From VFMC01 sp037130535 (lineage in GTDB: Bacteria > Actinomycetota > Acidimicrobiia > Acidimicrobiales > Ilumatobacteraceae), in contig JBAXSU010000165.1 of assembly GCA_037130535.1 (NCBI GenBank), positions 1-7,735 of the forward strand: a stretch of 7,735 bases of DNA, in the 5' to 3' direction. Below the pieces are notes generated by a model. That model was not told where the DNA came from. It saw only the letters and a list, made by a program, of their open reading frames with translations, and did not search any database. Shown here in pieces: positions 6,363-7,735 of the stretch (position 1 is the stretch's first letter; each line of letters begins with the position of its first letter). The position numbers were made by a program, and so were the translations under genes.

Positions 6363-7735
6363 GTGAGCGAACAACGGTGGGGAACGCTGAGCCCGTGGGG
6401 AGGTGTGCGCACCGTCACCGGCAGCCGCTTCCTCGTCGAGACGAACGGCAGTCGGGTGCTGGTCGACAGCGGCCTGTTCCAGGGTCTGCGCGAACTGCGC
6501 AAGCGGAACTGGGCCGACTTCCCGGTGCCGCCGACGTCGATCGACGCGGTGGTCATCACCCACGGGCACCTCGACCATTGCGGCTACCTGCCGAGGTTGG
6601 TGCGTGCCGGGTTCAGCGGACCGGTGCACGTCACCTACGACACCGGCAAGCTGATGTCGGTGGTGCTGCCCGACAGCGCACGGCTGCAGGAGGAAGAGGC
6701 GCGGTACGCCAACCGTGCCGGATACTCGAAGCACCGGCCGGCGCTGCCGCTGTACGACGAGGACGACGCCTGGCGGGCGCTCGACCTGCTGCGCCCGGCA
6801 TCGTTCGACCAGGCCATCACCGTGGCACCGGGTATCGACGCCACGTTCCGGGTGGCAGGGCACATCCTCGGTTCTTCGAGCGTGCACCTCGCCGTCGCCG
6901 GGCCACGCGACCAACAGTCGACGGTGCTGTTCAGCGGCGACCTCGGCCGCCAGCAGCATCCGCTGTTGCTGCCGCCCGCACCCGTCGGGGAGGCCGACTG
7001 GATCCTCGTCGAATCCACCTACGGCGACCGGGTCCACGACGACAGCGACCCGGTGGAGCGGCTGGCCGAGGTGATCGACCGCACGGTGGAGCGTGGCGGT
7101 GTGGTGGTCATCCCCGCCTTCGCCGTCGACCGCACCGAGGTGCTGCTGTACCACCTGCGGCAACTGGCCGACGCCGGGCGCCTGCCCAAGGTGCCGGTGT
7201 TCGTCGACAGCCCCATGGCGCTGGCCGCGCTGGGCGTGTACCGCGGCGCGCTCGCCGACGGAGCCGCCGACATCCGGCCCGAACTGCGCGGCGACGGCGA
7301 CCTGTTCCAGTTGCCTGATCTGGAGGAGGTGCTCGACGCCGAGGGGTCGAAGGCCGTGTCGGCGCGCCACGGGTCGGCCATCATCATCGCTGGCGCCGGC
7401 ATGGCGTCGGGAGGCCGCGTGGTGCACCACCTGGCGCGGTTCCTGCCCGACCCGCGCAACACCGTCGTACTCGTCGGCTTCCAGGCCGCGGGTACCCGTG
7501 GGCGAACGCTGCTCGAAGGTGCCGATGCAGTGAAGATCCACGGCCGCTACGTGCCGGTGCGGGCCGAGGTGTGCGATCTGACCGGGTTCTCGGTGCATGC
7601 CGACGCCGACGAACTGATGGGCTGGCTGCGCACTGCTGAGCGTGAACCCACCGGGGTGTTCGTGGTGCACGGTGAGGAGTCGGCATCGTTGGCGTTGCAA
7701 CAGCGCATCCGCACCGAACTCGACTGGAACGCGGT
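6363..7735 (+). CDS. MBL-fold/beta-CASP ribonuclease, CPSF/TTHA0252-like (3' end outside window)
   Basis: The frame is open from the GTG at 6363 to the window edge, giving 457 residues. Proteins of this group are about 450-470 long, so only a few C-terminal residues are probably missing. The metallo-beta-lactamase part shows the metal ligands: Asp35 in VLVDSG, the THGHLDH motif (His67, His69, Asp71, His72), His167 in AGHILGSS and Asp193 in FSGDLGR. The beta-CASP part shows Glu217 in ESTYGDR, the GMASGGRVVHHL segment at 346-357 and His412 in FSVHAD. These are the signatures of zinc-dependent RNA-processing nucleases related to CPSF-73 and Thermus TTHA0252, which cut or trim RNA in the cytoplasm. 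The N-terminus PWGGVRTVTGS matches the family's first strand. The start is uncertain: an in-frame ATG at 6336 would add MRRRCCAVG, and neither start has a clear ribosome binding site. I prefer GTG because family proteins begin just before the first strand. Confidence 0.92.
   Translation, partial: MSEQRWGTLSPWGGVRTVTGSRFLVETNGSRVLVDSGLFQGLRELRKRNWADFPVPPTSIDAVVITHGHLDHCGYLPRLVRAGFSGPVHVTYDTGKLMSVVLPDSARLQEEEARYANRAGYSKHRPALPLYDEDDAWRALDLLRPASFDQAITVAPGIDATFRVAGHILGSSSVHLAVAGPRDQQSTVLFSGDLGRQQHPLLLPPAPVGEADWILVESTYGDRVHDDSDPVERLAEVIDRTVERGGVVVIPAFAVDRTEVLLYHLRQLADAGRLPKVPVFVDSPMALAALGVYRGALADGAADIRPELRGDGDLFQLPDLEEVLDAEGSKAVSARHGSAIIIAGAGMASGGRVVHHLARFLPDPRNTVVLVGFQAAGTRGRTLLEGADAVKIHGRYVPVRAEVCDLTGFSVHADADELMGWLRTAEREPTGVFVVHGEESASLALQQRIRTELDWNA

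Noticed and set aside
6120..7700. Long minus-strand open frame opposite the nuclease gene
   Set aside because: It is a shadow of the MBL/beta-CASP gene, with no recognisable motifs.

Overview
The window is GC-rich, with a strong G/C bias at third codon positions, and carries five recognisable protein genes. The protein families and the 76-residue membrane protein point to a high-GC actinobacterium. Acidimicrobiia (Ilumatobacter-like) is my best guess from general resemblance, not from any search.

Layout. (1) Positions 1-750, plus strand: the C-terminal part of a probable NAD(P)/FAD-binding oxidoreductase-like protein, cut by the left edge. (2) 751-1134: no convincing gene, but a cluster of 9-bp repeats built on ATAGTTCA, three direct and one inverted, looks like an operator array. 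(3) 1135-1365, plus: a small one-helix membrane protein with a conserved-looking polar tail. (4) 1366-1485: a gap between convergent genes with a long imperfect hairpin, probably a transcription-end structure. (5) 1486-2610, minus: a 374-residue beta-ketoacyl-ACP synthase III of the FabH2 (PA3286) type with its Cys-His-Asn triad intact. (6) 2611-2870: a divergent promoter region with a 7+7 bp inverted repeat. (7) 2871-6002, plus: a 1043-residue SNF2-family DEAD/DEAH helicase with an SNF2-associated (DUF3670-like) domain ahead of the motor. (8) 5999-6295, plus: a 98-residue cysteine-free protein that overlaps the helicase stop in an ATGA junction. (9) 6363-7735, plus: an almost complete metallo-beta-lactamase/beta-CASP ribonuclease, cut by the right edge.

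The helicase, the 98-residue protein and the MBL/beta-CASP nuclease probably form one transcription unit acting on nucleic acid. The most interesting points are the small coupled protein, which may be a reduced version of the SWIM-zinc-finger partner usual for this helicase family, and the repeat cluster at 824-949. The other genes look like ordinary metabolic genes. No RNA genes, CRISPR arrays, insertion sequences or phage genes were seen.
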